DNA of 15,507 bases from Oscillospiraceae bacterium (GTDB lineage Bacteria > Bacillota > Clostridia > Oscillospirales > Ruminococcaceae), in the NCBI GenBank assembly GCA_029240015.1, contig JARBTU010000009.1:1-15507 (forward strand), in the 5' to 3' direction. How positions within the stretch are numbered: position 1 is the stretch's first letter; every line of letters starts with the position of its first letter. Positions 14,604 to 15,507 of this stretch are shown piece by piece. Position numbers and translations under genes: made by a program. The notes beneath the pieces are model-generated. The model did no database searches and was not told where the DNA came from. It worked only from the letters and a program-made list of their open reading frames with translations.

Positions 14604-15507
14604 TTAATCTCCCATTTCCGGGACATCAATAAATTCAAAGGTTCCATCCGATTGTTGCTTAGCTTCATAAAAATGAACTGTGCCTCCGAAATTCACACCT
14701 TTATCAATATAAAAGCCCGCAAAAATAATACGCCCATCTTTCCAAAAGGCTCTCTTGGGTACTCGATACGATTCATTAACAATAACATTGTTTTCTGGTT
14801 TAGTCCATGGTCCAAAAGATTTTTTTGATATAAAATAATGTGCCACGCCAAAATTGCTGTATATCAAATAATAAAACCCGTTTTTTTCAAAGTAATCGCT
14901 GCATTCCGGCTGATCTTCTATATTTAAAACTACGATCGGATCTGCCTGTTCCCAGTTTAATAAATCTTGAGAAATAACCTGTGCTAAACAACCCTTGTTT
15001 CCGCTCTCTGTGGCAATTGAAGTGGTAATTAACATATGATACAGATTCTCTTCGTCCTTAAACACCTTAGGGTCACGTGCGGATGCGGAGTGATAAGGGG
15101 CGGATAACATAAACTTTTCGTTGATTTTCGTGAAATTTATGCCATCCTTCGATGTAGCCCATGTCAATTGCGCAGGTGAACCGTCACACATTCTTACAGC
15201 ATAAAAAGCGTAAAATATCCCGTCGTGAACCACAATGGATCCGGTGCAGATAGACCCTTCTTCCTGACGGTCAATATTTATAGCCAAAGGGTGTTCGTTC
15301 CAATGAGCCAAATCATTTGAGGATATATGTCCCCATTGATGCGCGCCCAAACCCCATTTGCTTTCATGTCCGCGTCTATCAAACAAATAATAAAGATGGA
15401 ATATCCCATCATGATACAAAGGCATACAATCCCCAACATGCGTGTTGTAACCTTCAGGCTTCCAATCTTGTGCATTCATGAAGGTATTCACTACATCTGC
15501 GGCTTTA
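14604..15507 (-). CDS. GH32-like five-bladed-propeller glycoside hydrolase, 5' end beyond the window
   Basis: Predicted beta-fructosidase-like hydrolase. The frame is open to the right edge. A GTG at 15491 and ATG at 15479 lack ribosome binding sites, and upstream codons read KAADV, so the true start lies outside. Numbered from GTG 15491, the nucleophile position is D21 in THVGDCMPLYHDG (GDCMP replaces the usual NDPNG), the transition-state Asp is D140 in SARDPKV, and the acid/base is E196 in PECSD. SKWGLGAHQWGHISSNDLAHW (45-64) also matches the GH32 fold. The protein ends near 295, so the C-terminal beta-sandwich of standard GH32 enzymes is absent. No signal peptide is visible in the part seen, suggesting a cytosolic enzyme working with the coupled kinase. 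GH43-type specificity cannot be excluded. Confidence 0.82.
   Translation of the reverse strand, partial: KAADVVNTFMNAQDWKPEGYNTHVGDCMPLYHDGIFHLYYLFDRRGHESKWGLGAHQWGHISSNDLAHWNEHPLAINIDRQEEGSICTGSIVVHDGIFYAFYAVRMCDGSPAQLTWATSKDGINFTKINEKFMLSAPYHSASARDPKVFKDEENLYHMLITTSIATESGNKGCLAQVISQDLLNWEQADPIVVLNIEDQPECSDYFEKNGFYYLIYSNFGVAHYFISKKSFGPWTKPENNVIVNESYRVPKRAFWKDGRIIFAGFYIDKGVNFGGTVHFYEAKQQSDGTFEFIDVPEMGD

Noticed and set aside
15479..15491. GTG 15491 or ATG 15479 as the true start of the GH32-like hydrolase
   Set aside because: Neither has a ribosome binding site and the frame stays open to the window edge, so the gene is treated as partial.

Overview
The window looks like a chromosomal segment from a low-G+C Gram-positive anaerobe, most likely of class Clostridia. 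The reasons are AT-rich spacers, strong GGAGG-type ribosome binding sites, consensus sigma-A promoters (TTGACA-17-TATAAT), the clostridial-style metF / MetH-activation / metH operon, and a secreted levanase anchored by choline-binding-type repeats. No species is named because nothing in the sequence fixes one. All genes lie on the minus strand except metY and the short leader ORF before it. I see no tRNA, rRNA, CRISPR array, transposase or phage gene.

Left third (1-5409): methionine and one-carbon metabolism. A minus-strand operon reads metF (methylenetetrahydrofolate reductase), then a free-standing MetH reactivation-domain protein, then metH (cobalamin-dependent methionine synthase, cut by the left edge). 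Divergent from it is metY (O-acetylhomoserine sulfhydrylase, PLP). Both directions have near-consensus promoters in the 379-bp spacer. The metY transcript has a leader of about 180 nt encoding a 24-residue peptide with its own ribosome binding site. The peptide ends RMCRFRCCH, has three Cys codons near its end, and overlaps a short hairpin. This looks like a cysteine-sensing attenuation leader and is the most interesting regulatory element here. MetY makes homocysteine, MetF makes methyl-THF, and MetH joins them to give methionine.

Middle (5377-8879): two housekeeping genes. cca (CCA-adding tRNA nucleotidyltransferase with an HD domain) converges on metY and shares a bidirectional terminator with it. 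It has its own consensus promoter, which abuts the hairpin terminator of a DUF255/YyaL-type thioredoxin-fold protein.

Right third (8880-15507): a fructan or ketose utilisation region. A 1283-residue secreted GH32 levanase-type enzyme carries two related CBM66-like plus cadherin-like modules, one on each side of the catalytic domain, followed by a bacterial Ig-like domain and C-terminal choline-binding-type repeats. Its promoter is overlaid by a perfect 37-bp palindrome, probably a repressor operator. Upstream, and separated by a terminator, are an FGGY ketose kinase (sedoheptulokinase-like motifs) and a GH32-like single-propeller hydrolase that runs off the right edge. These two are tightly coupled, with a 2-nt gap. 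The simplest picture is extracellular fructan breakdown by the levanase, with the kinase/hydrolase pair acting inside the cell on a ketose-containing glycoside whose identity cannot be read from sequence.
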